A stretch of 64,000 bases of DNA from Heterostelium album PN500 (taxonomy: Eukaryota; Evosea; Eumycetozoa; Acytosteliales; Acytosteliaceae), in assembly GCF_000004825.1 (NCBI RefSeq), contig NW_008805063.1, forward strand, positions 124,857 to 188,856. The letters run 5' to 3'. Below the pieces are notes generated by a model, which was given only the letters and a program-made list of their open reading frames with translations, had not been told where the DNA came from and did not search any database. Numbering within the stretch: position 1 is the first letter of the stretch; the number at the start of each line of letters is the position of its first letter. This document shows positions 32,530 through 43,184 of the stretch, piece by piece. A program made the translations under genes and the position numbers.

Positions 32530-34314
32530 ATGTTCAGAAAGTTATTGCTATTGAATGTTATTAGTAATAGCAAGAGTATTTACAAACAACTCGGTAGCTA
32601 CAAATATTTTGTAAATAGTATATTCAATACATATATTGTTGTTGATAAAGATAGAACTTATAGTAGTAGTAGTAGTAGTAGTAATAACAGTAGTGGTAAT
32701 AATAAGTTTATAAAAGATAATAGTTTTATTATTGGAACTGATAGATCAAAAACAACTGTACATTGTAATAGTAACAGTAATAGTCATAGTCATAGTCATT
32801 CAAAGATGCAATGTACAACATCTAATCAATCGATTTGGTCATCATTTATTTTATTCGATCAAACAACAGAGAGATATTTGTTGATAAAGAACAACAATGG
32901 AGAAACAAACACATCGGTAGATCAAGCTATTCCACAGAATTTCTATGGATTTCCTTCATTGAATATATTAGAACAACAAAAAGATCAAAAACAACAAGAA
33001 GAACAACTTACTTTCTTAAATCAATTTGTAAAGGTTGTTGGCAATGAAAAGAAAGATTGTATATTCTTTATTGGTAATTTGTTAGCACCGTTCTATGCAT
33101 TCCAATTGAAACGTCAGTTGATCAACTACTACTTGGTAGCGATCAAAGATGACAAACAAATCGATTTAGAAAAGCTGCAACAACTATTCCCCAACCATTC
33201 ATATCAATGGATTGATTGTAAAGATAACAATCTACTGGAATCTAAATTCAACGATACAACAAGTGGTAGTGGTGGCCAATGGTTAACCACTCCAGAGACT
33301 AGACGTGTTTCAAATGTAGTTTGTAGTTTAACAAGAGATAATCTACATCTTTTAATGAATACAAACAACACTTCCAGTGATGGTGATACTACTGCTTTGA
33401 AACGGGAGGATGATAATCACGTCGGTATCTACACACCGCTGGAATATGCACCGGGAATAGAGAGTGTACCAATAGTGTCTAATACGGTGGTGCCTTTCTT
33501 CAGTACGAATCTCATTGTCTGTCGGGATGGAGCCGATCTTTTGCTTGTGGATCCTGGTGCAAGTGAAAAAGGAAAACAACACTTTGAGAACATTCTGCAA
33601 TCGTCGAGACTAAACGACGTCAAGCCAGAGAATGTGACGGTATTCCTTACACATGAACACAAGGATCATTGGGAGGGACTGCCAGTGGTCGAGAAGCACT
33701 TTCCAACTGCTCGACTGGTGTCGCATCAAGAGTGCATCGATGTCGTCAACGACTATACAACGCTAAAGAAGGTGGCAGTCACAGGTCAACAGTTCTCAAG
33801 GAGACTGTCAGCGGTGATCACCTCGGAGAATGAATCGGCGGAATATCAACCGATTGACAATGCCAATAGTATTGTTGTCGGCAAGAAGATATTCGATGTC
33901 GTTGCGACACCGGGACATACGAGTAACTCACTGTGTTTGTTCGAGAGGAAATCTAGGACGTTGATTGCCGGTGATCATATTGTTGGCTGGGGATCTACCG
34001 TATTGGATGACCGCAACGGTAGTATGAAGAAATACTTGGAATCTACTCAGTCGATGATCGACGTATTGCAGCCAAAGATTGCACTTCCCGCCCACGGACC
34101 GGCTTGTTATGATCCCATCCTTCTTTTACAAACCTTCATCAAACATCGATTGGCAAGAGAAAAGTCTATACTCGAAGCATATAAATCGGGTCAAACCACA
34201 CTTCAACAACTACTCTCGGCAGTCTATCGTGATCTCGATCCTAAACTACATCAACTCGCAATGATGAACATTAGATTACATCTTGATAAATTAAAAGAAG
34301 ATGGTGCAATCTAA
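32530..34314 (+). CDS. Metallo-beta-lactamase-fold hydrolase with Nudix-like N-terminal region (LACTB2-like)
   Basis: The single-exon 594-residue protein starts with a basic, hydrophobic leader (MFRKLLLLNVISNSKSIYKQ) that could be a mitochondrial signal, then a Ser/Asn tract. Residues of about 100-270 (SIWSSFILFDQTTERYLL, FYGFPSLN) have a Nudix-like look, but I see no clear Nudix box with its Glu residues. The C-terminal half is a metallo-beta-lactamase domain: LLLVDPGAS, the metal motif THEHKDH (about residue 373), TPGHTSNS (about 460), AGDHI (about 480) and PAHGP (about 520). These are all the metal ligands. LACTB2 of animals is a mitochondrial single-strand RNA endonuclease, and the helical tail with HLDKLKEDG resembles it. 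The Nudix-like/lactamase pairing is also seen in some bacteria and protists. Confidence 0.75.
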   Translation: MFRKLLLLNVISNSKSIYKQLGSYKYFVNSIFNTYIVVDKDRTYSSSSSSSNNSSGNNKFIKDNSFIIGTDRSKTTVHCNSNSNSHSHSHSKMQCTTSNQSIWSSFILFDQTTERYLLIKNNNGETNTSVDQAIPQNFYGFPSLNILEQQKDQKQQEEQLTFLNQFVKVVGNEKKDCIFFIGNLLAPFYAFQLKRQLINYYLVAIKDDKQIDLEKLQQLFPNHSYQWIDCKDNNLLESKFNDTTSGSGGQWLTTPETRRVSNVVCSLTRDNLHLLMNTNNTSSDGDTTALKREDDNHVGIYTPLEYAPGIESVPIVSNTVVPFFSTNLIVCRDGADLLLVDPGASEKGKQHFENILQSSRLNDVKPENVTVFLTHEHKDHWEGLPVVEKHFPTARLVSHQECIDVVNDYTTLKKVAVTGQQFSRRLSAVITSENESAEYQPIDNANSIVVGKKIFDVVATPGHTSNSLCLFERKSRTLIAGDHIVGWGSTVLDDRNGSMKKYLESTQSMIDVLQPKIALPAHGPACYDPILLLQTFIKHRLAREKSILEAYKSGQTTLQQLLSAVYRDLDPKLHQLAMMNIRLHLDKLKEDGAI

Positions 34315-34482
34315 AAACAATCTAAACTGCTTATTCATTTCCTTTAGAGATTTCTAAAAACAAAATTGTTGTCGTTTTTTTGTAAAAATAAATATTATCA
34401 TTATTACTTGTCTGAATTTTATCTACACAACAAGTCTTGCCAGAAATGTTAGTCTCGATGACTTTGTCATTCAAGATGAAGC

Positions 34483-34677
34483 TTAAAAAATTATACCTTC
34501 TTCAACAAGATTGTTATTTGCTTCACTCATAATGATCAAACTTTGAATAACTTTTAAAAAACCTTTACTAACAAGAGATAACTCTAAAAATCTATTATAT
34601 TGATATCTATCATCTTTTTCTTCCTCCCAAATCAATCTAACTATATAAGTAATTAATAAATATGGTAGCCTGTGATT
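34483..34677 (-). pseudogene. F-box-like gene fragment
   Basis: On the minus strand an open stretch reads LPYLLITYIVRLIWEEEK and RFLELSLVSKGFLKVIQSL before a stop. The spacing of hydrophobic residues and the SLVSK.F motif match the N-terminal F-box of dictyostelid F-box proteins. There is no ATG and no downstream repeat region, so it looks like a relic. It might instead be an internal exon of a gene I failed to assemble. Confidence 0.4.
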
Positions 34678-34737
34678 GATTTTTGAAAGATATTAAAAAA
34701 AAAATGAGAATATCAAAAATTCACTTCTTGTTTACTA

Positions 34738-35076
34738 GGCGAAACTACAACAATTAGACATTTATCAATATTAAGAGATGAACTCGCTCAACAATCATCG
34801 AGCCAGTTAGATGAATATTTAAAAGAGATAAAATGGAACAGTGCTGCGCGTAATTAATTAAAAGATTTAAAAGCATTGGGATCATATGATAGACGTACCT
34901 CTGTCACACTTGAAGCCACGAAAATTACCAAGCAACACCTTATCGACCTCTACAACAAAAACAAATTGCGATATATAAAAGATTTTACCTCTCTTATCTT
35001 TGAGTTGAGTGCATTGATTTCCTCACCCATTTGTTTTTTTGCATCAGCATGTTGTCTGATTAAATCAACATGTTGA
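34738..35076 (+). pseudogene. Coding-like remnants before SMU1
   Basis: After an acceptor-like TACTAG, 34738-34858 encodes GETTTIRHLSILRDELAQQS and ends at TAA. 34876-35076 encodes a further stretch including GSYDRRTSVTLEATKITKQH. Neither has a start codon or a clean join. At 35040-35125 the words CATGTTG and GTCTGATTAAATC are repeated. The family is not recognised. Confidence 0.3.
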
Positions 35077-35430
35077 TTGATTGTATCAGTAAGTTGTCTG
35101 ATTAAATCAGCATGTTGATTAAAACAAAGTTTACCTATTTATTAAATGTTTTGGAAAACTTAAATGGCAAAGATTTATTTAGGCACTAGAAATAAATAAA
35201 ATTATCCTTTTTCCTCTATTTCATTGAATTTTGGTAAATTAAAAGATGAACAATGAGCTGTTCGTTCATTTCCATTTTAGAAATTTCTGTAAAGAAGTTT
35301 GTTTAACGTTTTTGAAAAATAACACTGAAAATGATCATCTGATCTACACAATCAACCAATCAATTTCATATGAATTTTTATTTTAATGCAAAATAAATAT
35401 AGTTTTTAATAGTTAGAGAAAACAAAGAAA

Positions 35431-37141
35431 ATGAGTAGTAATATAGATAATGCATTAGAAGTACAATCAAGAGATGTTATTAAATTGATATTACAATTCT
35501 GTAAAGAGAATGCATTGAATAGTACTGTTAGTGCACTACAAGAAGAGACAGGTGTCAATTTGAATACCATCGATAATGTAGATCGTTTTCTAGAGGATGT
35601 CAAACATGGACAATGGGATAAAGTAATAATGGATCTATCATATATGAATTTAACACCTTCTTTATCAGTTGACTTATATGAACAAGTAAGTTGAAGTGAA
35701 ATCACATTCAAACAGTGTTTAATTAAACACAAAACTAAACTATTGTTTCTTTATAATCCAAGATTATAGCAGAACTATTAGATATGGGAGAATTAGATTT
35801 AGCGAAATCGCTACTAAGAAAGAGCGATGCAATGAACTATTTAAAGTTGAACAATGTCAATCGATATCTGCGATTGGAACACTACTTACAGAGAGGAAAT
35901 ATAGATTTGGTGGATTTCTACGAGCCTGGCATTGATACATACAAACGAAGAGCTCAATTAGCAGTGGAATTGTCAAAGGAGATCAAGCAAGTCGAACCAT
36001 CGAGACTGCTAAGTCTTATCACTCAGGCACTGAAGTGGCAACAGTATCAAGGAATCGTTACACCGGGCTCATCGTTCGATTTGTTCCGTGGCGACAGCTC
36101 TATCAGTGGAAGTAGTGCTAGTGAAGTAGAGGCAATACCAACCACTCTCGATAGAACCATCAAATATCAAGAGAAGAATCATCCCGAGTGCTGTAGATTC
36201 TCACCGGATGCACAGTATCTCGTTACCGGTAGTGTCGACGGCTACATCGAAGTTTGGAACTATCAAACCGGCAAGCTTGCAAACAATCTCGACTATCAGG
36301 CAAACGATGAATTCATGATGCACGACAAATCAATCATGTGTCTAAACTTCTCGAAGGACGGCGAGTATCTGGCATCTGGATCGGTCGACGGTCATGTCAA
36401 AGTATGGCAAATCCGAACTGGAAAGTGTCTGCGTAAATTCGAACCTGCACACAGCCAAGGTGTCACATGTATCAGTTTCAGTAAGAATGCAACTCAAATA
36501 TTAACTGGTTCATTTGATGGTACATTAAAGTAAGTATTATAACCTATATATAAATAACAACTAATTTTAACATTGATAATCAATCCAGGATTTTAGGATT
36601 GAAATCTGGAAAAGCATTGAAAGTTTTCAGAGGACATAATTCATATGTAAATGATTGTTTTATTACAGAGAATGAAGAACGTGTTATATCTTGTTCTAGC
36701 GATGCAACTGTGAGGATTTGGGATGCAAAGAATGCAGAGTGTCTACAGACAATTAGACCAACTCAATCGGTAAAGATCAAAGAGATTTCCATCCGTTTCG
36801 TACTGCCAATGAAGAATCCAGATAATATTGTCATATGTAACTCATCGCCTACCATCGTGATCATGTCGGTCAGAACGCAAAACATAACCAAACAATTCAC
36901 ACTCGACAACAACAAGAATTTCGTTTGTTGCACACTGTCACCTCAACAGAACTTCCTCTACGCAGTGGCAGAAGATAACATTATGTATTGTTTCCGTGTC
37001 GACACAGCAGAACTGGTTCAATCGTTTGAGATTCACTCGAAAGAAGTAATAGGACTATCACATCATCCCAATAGAAATCTCATTGCATCATTCTCTGCTG
37101 ATTGTACAGTTAAAACTTGGAAAGCAATAAAGACAGTTTAG
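35431..37141 (+). CDS. smu1: SMU1, spliceosomal WD40 protein
   Basis: Exons 35431-35685, 35763-36529 and 36589-37141 join to 524 residues, close to human SMU1 (513). The N-terminus holds the LisH/CTLH region (VIKLILQFCKENALN, LQEETGVNLNT, ALKWQQYQGIVTPGSSFDLF). It is followed by a seven-bladed WD40 propeller with landmarks CCRFSPDAQYLVTGSVDG, EVWNYQTGK, GVTCISFSKNATQILTGSFD, LGLKSGKALKVFRGH and VIGLSHHPNRNLIASFSAD. Residue identity to animal SMU1 is high throughout, so orthology is firm. SMU1 with RED (IK) acts in the B complex of the spliceosome and influences alternative splicing. It converges on RPL26 with about 150 bp between stop codons. Confidence 0.97.
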
Positions 37142-37289
37142 ATCAATCATTATTCTTATACATCTTTCATCTTGCTCTTGATAATCAATCAATCAATAAT
37201 TTGTTTTTGTAATATTATTTTGTTTTGTTTTGTTATATATTTTTTTTTTTGTTTTAAACAGCCAATTTTATTTAATATCCCTAAATAGT

Positions 37290-38071
37290 TTAGTTGACAT
37301 CAGCGGAAACTTCAGACTTGGTGATCTTACCCTTGTCGGATTCCTTAGATCTGCATTTACGATCCAATAAATTCTTACGGTCCTTGTCCAACTTCAAATT
37401 GGTGATGACAACCTTTGATGGGTGAATACCGATTTGAGCGGTGTTACCTAATTATTGTTTGAATAATAACACTATGTTAGTTTCATTCTTCTTCCTATAA
37501 CCTTATTAGCTGCTACATAGTAATTTATTGTGCTGTTACATACCGTTGGCCTTGGTGACAGTGAGCTTGTCGAGGTGGATGACGTACTTCTTTCTGTAAC
37601 AGGCGATGACCTTGGCAGTGACGTCCTTGTGATCTCCAGAGACAACCTTGACCTCATCATCCTTACGGATTGGGACAGATCTAACGTTGTACTTGGCACG
37701 GAGCTCCTTTGACAAAGCAGAGCTCATACGAACTCTTCTTTCTCCAGAGGAGGCGGTGAAATGGGCCTTTCTGGACTTTCTACGTGATGAACTGACGGCT
37801 ATAAAAATTGATTATAGATTTGTTTGTAAGTGATTCATTCATTTAATCATTCTCTTTTCAATATCATCTAATCACTGCATTGGGTGGGGAAAGAGAGAGA
37901 GAGGGGAGGAGAGAGAGTGAGAGAAAGACAGAGTAGTGAAACAAGTTTAAAGATCTAAGATAGACGAGGTATAGAGCTAGAGCCTGTATTGTTGATGTGT
38001 GTATGCGTGACGATGGATGATACTAATAGATAGATATTATATTATATAAACATACTTGGATTTCTCTTCAT
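37290..38071 (-). CDS. rpl26: 60S ribosomal protein L26 (uL24)
   Basis: Exons 38056-38071, 37544-37798 and 37290-37447 join to 142 residues. Exon 1 encodes only MKRNP plus one base; the join gives [19 protein letters not shown], matching the human start MKFNPFVTSDRSKNRKRHF. The KOW-containing core reads [19 protein letters not shown] and [18 protein letters not shown], and exon 3 starts at [19 protein letters not shown]. All introns are in phase 1. The first intron (257 bp) contains a GAGA-rich stretch (a CTCTCT-rich pyrimidine tract in the sense strand). The protein sits near the polypeptide exit tunnel. Codon use is biased towards G/C-ending codons, as expected for a highly expressed gene. 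The promoter is shared with URM1 on the other side. Confidence 0.97.
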
Positions 38072-38336
38072 GGCTGTATAGGGTTGTATGAGAACGCGTA
38101 CCACAGGATTCAAATTTGGTATATTCTCTAGGCTGCTCAATCCAACGGGGAGGATTGTGCTCACCCACCACTCATTGAAATTTTGATTTTTTTTAATTTT
38201 TTTGAATTTCGACATTCGTAACGTTTAGGTTTTTTAACTTTAGCGCACGAAATTTTATGTGCAACACAGAGAGTGAGTGATATAACTCATATAATCTCAT
38301 ATTGTTGTTTAATATATTATTTAATATAAATAAAAT
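38072..38336. promoter_or_regulatory. Divergent promoter between RPL26 and URM1
   Basis: Only 265 bp separate the two start codons. The RPL26-proximal part is unusually G/C-rich for this genome (GGGGAGGATTGTGCTCACCC, 38137-38156). The middle is a T-rich tract, and the URM1 side is A/T-rich. No specific binding site can be named. Confidence 0.5.
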
Positions 38337-38930
38337 ATGATTGTAAATATAGAATTAAGGTATTAAATATAAATAGATTAGATTACAGGAAAAAAAAAAA
38401 AACAAAGTATAACAATAACAAAACAAAAATATTATTATAAGATCATATCTTAAATAGTTTGTTGTTGTTGTTATATATTTTTTATTCCTGTAATAATAAA
38501 TCGCTTTGATTCTTATGATTATATTAATTAATTAATTAATTCTATGATATTTAAATAGTGGTGGTTTAGAGATACTGTTTAGTAACAAAAAGAATCATCA
38601 ATTTGAGTTGAGTGGGGACAGTATACCTTTGAAGCAATTGGTTTATTGGATGCGTGATAATCATGTAAAGGAGAGACCAGAGTTATTCGTAGAGAATGGA
38701 ACTGTGTATGTTATTATATATCTTTGTTTTAAATGTTTATACAATATATATAAATCACAACAAAATATATTTTCAATTCTAACGGTTTTTTTTTTAATAA
38801 TAATAAAAATAGGAGACCAGGTATATTAGTTTTGATCAACGATACAGATTGGGAATTAGAAGGTGGAATAGATGCAATTATTGAAGATGGTGATACTGTT
38901 TCTTTTATTTCAACTTTGCATGGTGGTTAA
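38337..38930 (+). CDS. urm1: URM1, ubiquitin-related modifier 1
   Basis: Exons 38337-38359, 38559-38705 and 38813-38930 join to 95 residues, the usual URM1 size. The first exon gives MIVNIEL, and the join completes [10 protein letters not shown]. Next come [20 protein letters not shown] and [19 protein letters not shown], and the protein ends FISTLHGG, the family's C-terminal sequence with the Gly-Gly that is thiocarboxylated. URM1 supplies sulphur for the 2-thio group of wobble uridine in tRNA and is also a protein modifier. The family match is unambiguous. Start ATG 38337 is preceded by A/T-rich leader. Confidence 0.97.
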
Positions 38931-39363
38931 ACAAACAAACAAACTATAAAACTATAAATAATTAAATTATATTTTAAATCTATCGATCGATCAGTCAGTC
39001 AGTTATTTTGAAGAATAATCTTAATTGATTCTTTTGTTTTTCTTTTCTATTATATTGTTTATTGTTTTCTATTTATTGTTTAAATAAAGAGTTGAGAGCA
39101 AATTATATAAATTTCCTTAAAGATATTATTAGTAATATATCTTAAACTATCGTTCTTATTATATACACTTGTTTAAAATGATTGGTTGATTGTTGATTGG
39201 ATGTTGACTTGTTTGTTGATAGTAATCATAGTAAATGATTTGGTGATAATCTATTGTTTAGTTTGTTTAAGCTAATCGAATCTGCTTGTTGATTTCTGCT
39301 TGTTGTTTGTTTTGTTTGGAAAAATGGTATTATATGTATCGCTATTATTGTTGGTTGTTGTTT
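38931..39363. other. Convergent 3' region between URM1 and TIM14
   Basis: It carries the 3' untranslated sequences of two converging genes. Repeated TTGTTGATTG-type words occur around 39180-39310. No gene is seen. Confidence 0.5.
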
Positions 39364-39825
39364 CTATTGCTTTCCAACCATAATGTTTCTTGCTTCATTG
39401 ACTTTAGTGGCTAGATATGATGATCCACCTCTATCTGGATGATTCTTAATCATAAGTTTCTTATGTGTCTCTTTAACTAATTTTTCATCTGCATTTTCAC
39501 TGTTGTTATTATTGTTGTTGTTGTTATTGTTGTTATTGTATTATTAGTAACAATGTAATGCAACAACAGTTTGTTGATAATCGATTATCTATCGTTATAT
39601 ATCATCATCATCATCATCAACTTACGGAATACCAAGAATAGCAGCAGCTTCCTCTTTATCCATCTTTGCACGGAAACCTTCACCAAAGTTACCTTCTGAT
39701 GCTTGACGACCCATGCTAAAGAAAAAGTTTGGATTCGATTTCAACTTTGAAGCTGCTCTAATTGCTCCTCTTGTGGCATATGCAGCACCTGCAACTGCCA
39801 ATCCAATAATGAATGGTGTAGCCAT
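39364..39825 (-). CDS. tim14: TIM14/PAM18 (DNAJC19-like) J-protein of the mitochondrial import motor
   Basis: Exons 39626-39825 and 39364-39499 join to 111 residues. The N-terminus MATPFIIGLAVAGAAYATRG is the short hydrophobic membrane anchor. Next comes SNPNFFFSMGRQ and a C-terminal J domain: EEAAAILGIPENADEKLVKE, the essential HPD in IKNHPDRGGSSYLATKVNEA, then RNIMVGKQ. Length and layout match DNAJC19 and yeast Pam18. The protein sits in the inner membrane at TIM23 and stimulates mtHsp70 ATPase. A longer frame upstream (to 39945) has no supporting homology, so ATG 39825 is preferred. A CAA/CAT-rich intron separates the two exons. Confidence 0.95.
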
Positions 39826-40219
39826 ATTATCTGTCTGTATATATTTAATTAATTTAATTCTGTTGTTTTTATTTAAAAAATAAGTTGCTTTTAAAACTAA
39901 AATATTTAAAACAAAAACAACAATAAAAAATAACTTTGAAAACAAAATAACAAATAAAAATAAAAAACAAACAACGAATCAACTTGTCAGGTGTAAAAAA
40001 AAAAAAATTCAAAAAAATCAAAAATAAAAAAAAAGAGGTGATGGTTAAATAAATTGGGCAATGAAAATTCAAAAAAGTGTTATTTTTTTAGTGAAGAGTC
40101 GACTTCAATCATATTAACCAATATTATTAATTTGTTAATTCCGACGAAAGTAATATGTGTGTGTTTTAGTAAATCAGATTTTTAATAGCATCATTCATTT
40201 TTAAAACCAAAAGAAAAAG
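39826..40219. promoter_or_regulatory. Divergent promoter between TIM14 and the carrier gene
   Basis: These 394 bp are A/T-rich with poly-A runs near 39995-40035. Both flanking genes encode mitochondrial inner-membrane proteins, so shared control is possible, but no particular site is visible. Confidence 0.4.
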
Positions 40220-41503
40220 ATGTCAACAAATACAAATATTAATAGTAGTAAAAAGTTAAATCCTTGTATGTATCATATTATTAATCAAATAGTATTAAAA
40301 TAATAATAATTATGAATTTCAATATTGATTGATTTGATTGATTAATTTTATTAATTGATAATAATTGTAAAAAAAATGATAATAATAATAATAATAACAA
40401 TAAAAAATCAAAAGTTTATGATGGTATTTCAGCATCGATTGGATCTACCGTTGCCATTGGAATCTTACAACCATTCGATTTACTGAAGATCAGACTGCAA
40501 GGATCTGGATTTGCTGTGGAGAGTGGAGCATCTGCTACTGGTGTTAAGAGTAGTCGACCAGGTCTAGTCAGTACGTTCTACTCGGTGCTGAAGAATGAGG
40601 GTGTCTCACAGTTCTGGCGTGGAATAGGTCCAACGGTTCTGGCGAGTGGTGTGGCGTGGGGTGTCTACATGCACTTCTACGAATCCTATAAGACTGCGTT
40701 CAAACGGTTCAACAACAACGGCAACACCGAGACAGTACCGTTGTATCAAGGGTTTGTAGCGGGTGTTGCAGCCGGTGCCAGTCAGGTGTTCATCACCAAC
40801 CCGATCTTCATGATAAAGACGAGAATGCAACTGCAGGTGCCTGGCTCAGAGAGCTACTACACGGGATTCATCGATGGCATCAGAAAGACCGTTGCCAAAG
40901 AAGGATTCTTTGGGTTGTACAAAGGTGTTGTGCCAGCACTCTGGCTTACCTTCCACGGTGGTATACAAATGTCTACCTACGACGAAATGAAATCATTCTT
41001 TGCCAAACGTAGCAACAAGTCTGTTAATCAATTGGTAATGTATCATTTTTATATTAAAGTATAGACTGCTATTCTAACTGCTATTCTAACTAATAAACTA
41101 TATATAGTCATCATCAGATATATTCATTGCTAGTAGTGTTTCAAAGTTTCTAGCAAGTACAATGTTATATCCATTCCAAGTGATAAAGACAAGACTTCAA
41201 GATGAAAGAAACATTCCAACAAAAGATAAGACAGCTGTTTATAATGGAACAATGGATGTTGCTAAGAAGATATATAGGTAATTAGATTGATAACAAGCTA
41301 ACATATTAAAAGTGATAAAGTTTATTTACAAGACATTGCTATTATATTATATTAGATCTGAAGGTATTACAGGTTTCTATCGTGGTGTCATTCCGAATAC
41401 ACTAAAAGTAATACCAAATTCATCGATTACCTTATTGGCATATGAAGAGATTAGAAAGTTATTTATAAGTTATGATATAGGTATAAAACAACAACAACAA
41501 TAA
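40220..41503 (+). CDS. Mitochondrial carrier family (SLC25) protein, SLC25A32-like
   Basis: Exons 40220-40265, 40415-41034, 41108-41277 and 41356-41503 join to 327 residues. The three carrier repeats show the signature P.....K.R: QPFDLLKIRLQ, NPIFMIKTRMQLQ and YPFQVIKTRLQDER. They are followed by the partner motifs FWRGIGPTVLASGVAWGVY, GLYKGVVPALWLTFHGGIQM and GFYRGVIPNTLKVIPNSSIT. Overall it looks most like SLC25A32, the folate/FAD carrier, including the W in SGVAWGVY that corresponds to GLSWGLY in SLC25A32, but substrate cannot be assigned with certainty. The first intron has a poor acceptor (AAAAG after a poly-A stretch), so the N-terminus is slightly uncertain. The gene converges with the RDM1-like gene, 53 bp apart. 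Confidence 0.85.
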
Positions 41504-41556
41504 TAATAATAATGAATAATGAATAAATATGTAATATAAATATATATAGATAGTTT

Positions 41557-42639
41557 TTAAAAACTATTAAGATATGCTTGATTATCTATTTGTTGTTGTT
41601 GTTGTTGCTGTTGTTGTTTATCATGTTGACTCCATTGTTCTTCAATGGATTGATCTAATATGTGAAGTACAGATTGACCGTCGATTCTAACGATAGCCAG
41701 CTTCGAGAATGCAACTCGTCTTGCGTTGGTAATGGCCGCTTTCTTTGGATGATTGTGATAGTCGGGATTATTGAGCATCGAATCGATCTGACTACTGCCA
41801 TCTACGGTGATAGAGCGACCGTCTTTCAACACCATTCGAATAGTTGCAACACATTCAAGTATAGTTAATGATGGTAGCTGTTGTTCCTCTTGCTTTATAC
41901 TTTCATCTACTTCCTCACCGTACATCGACATTGGATCTACGACGACCGATTGCTGAAAGTGTGTACCGATGATCTCTGTCGACCATTGATTGAAACCAAC
42001 GTAATAGTTGATGAGTTCAGCCGATTGTTCGTATCTAAGTTCAAATGTCTTTGCTTGCTTGGAGAATGCAATTCTCATTGGATAGCCATGTACCAATTGA
42101 CCATACAATGAATTATACGCATTTTGTGCAGCAATTGCAGAATAATATTTTATTAAAACTGTATATATAATTCAATTTGAATTAGTTATGTTTTGTTTTG
42201 TTTTGTTATTATTATTAATAATAATTATATATTTAAACTTACAATTACCATCTTTTGATATTATATCGAAAACTAAACCAAATGGATTTAGAAGAGTTAG
42301 CATATCAGAGATTGAAACTGAATTGGGTAGGTTCGATATAAAGAGCGATGATGCAGCCGTTGGTGACATAAATTTAATGACTTCAGCTCTTGCTACAGGT
42401 ACATCTTTCTTTTCTGCAATCTTTAGTTGTGGTTGTCTATAGTTTGGATTGCTATTGATAGGTGGTTGAGTTGGTTGTGCTGCTGCTGCTGGGTTTTGTT
42501 TGGTTGGCGTGGTGACTTGAGTGTTTGTTGCGAATTGTGAATTCAATGTATGTGAAATAGGTGATGATGTAGAACCAGAAGAAGAAGAGGAAGAGGAAGA
42601 TGATGGTATAGATGAAGTAATTTGTGATTGTGTATTCAT
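41557..42639 (-). CDS. RDM1-like protein (RRM plus RAD52 motif)
   Basis: Exons 42243-42639 and 41557-42158 join to 332 residues. After a Ser/Thr/Ala-rich leader, an RNA-recognition-motif fold spans the splice: SSLFISNLPNSVSISDML, LNPFGLVFDII, then YYSAIAAQNAYNSLYGQLV and YPMRIAFSKQ. It is followed by a RAD52-like motif: QSAELINYYVGFNQWSTEII, ILECVATIRMVLKDGRSI, and KKAAITNARRVAFSKLAIV. The same pairing and the N.YFGFN.W pattern define vertebrate RDM1, a protein that binds DNA and RNA and affects cisplatin sensitivity. The ATG at 42639 is used; an in-frame TTG lies six bases upstream. The tail has a Gln run. Function in amoebae is inferred only. Confidence 0.8.
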
Positions 42640-43184
42640 TATCAATATAGAATAATAGATAACTTGTTATAAAAAAATATATAACAAATAAACTATTTAT
42701 TATTTATTCATTTTGTTTGAAAAAAAAAAAAAAAAATTACTTTCTTAGAAAATGATCATTTTTCTCATACATATTTCTTTTTTTTTTTAATGAATCAAGT
42801 TTACAGTTTGTTAGTTTTGTTATTATAATTTTTATTGATATTATTTGGTTTATTTTATATTTGAAATTTCTATTCCTGATCAATCTAACAAAACTAATAA
42901 TGCCTTTATAATTCCTGATTATCTCTTAGCTTTAATAATATGGTTTTAATAGAAACATAAGTATTCAGTTCCTTGAATTAATTAAGTTATCTTATTCACT
43001 TGTTTTGCACTAAAAAGAATTAAAAATAGTTGGAATATCAATATTTGTATGTGTGTAAAGAAAGAGATGTTTAAAATTTTGATATTTTTAAAATAATATT
43101 TTTTATTGTTTTTGTTAATTTTAATTTATTTGATCGTCGGAAGTTAAATATAAATAAATAGTTGGTAGGTTGTTTTTTGATCTT
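42640..43184. other. A/T-rich spacer
   Basis: It contains the promoter of the RDM1-like gene and the 3' flank of the next gene, both read leftwards. Poly-A at 42721-42736 and poly-T at 42779-42789. No gene seen. Confidence 0.5.

Noticed and set aside
34876-35076. Independent small gene
   Set aside because: The in-frame start is uncertain and the end dissolves into short repeats; treated as a remnant instead.
37799-38055. Box C/D snoRNA in the first RPL26 intron
   Set aside because: A GATGATA sequence is present but no CUGA box or terminal stem could be found.
40266-40414. Separate ATG at 40376 as the carrier start
   Set aside because: It opens the wrong frame; the spliced frame from ATG 40220 leads correctly into the first carrier repeat.
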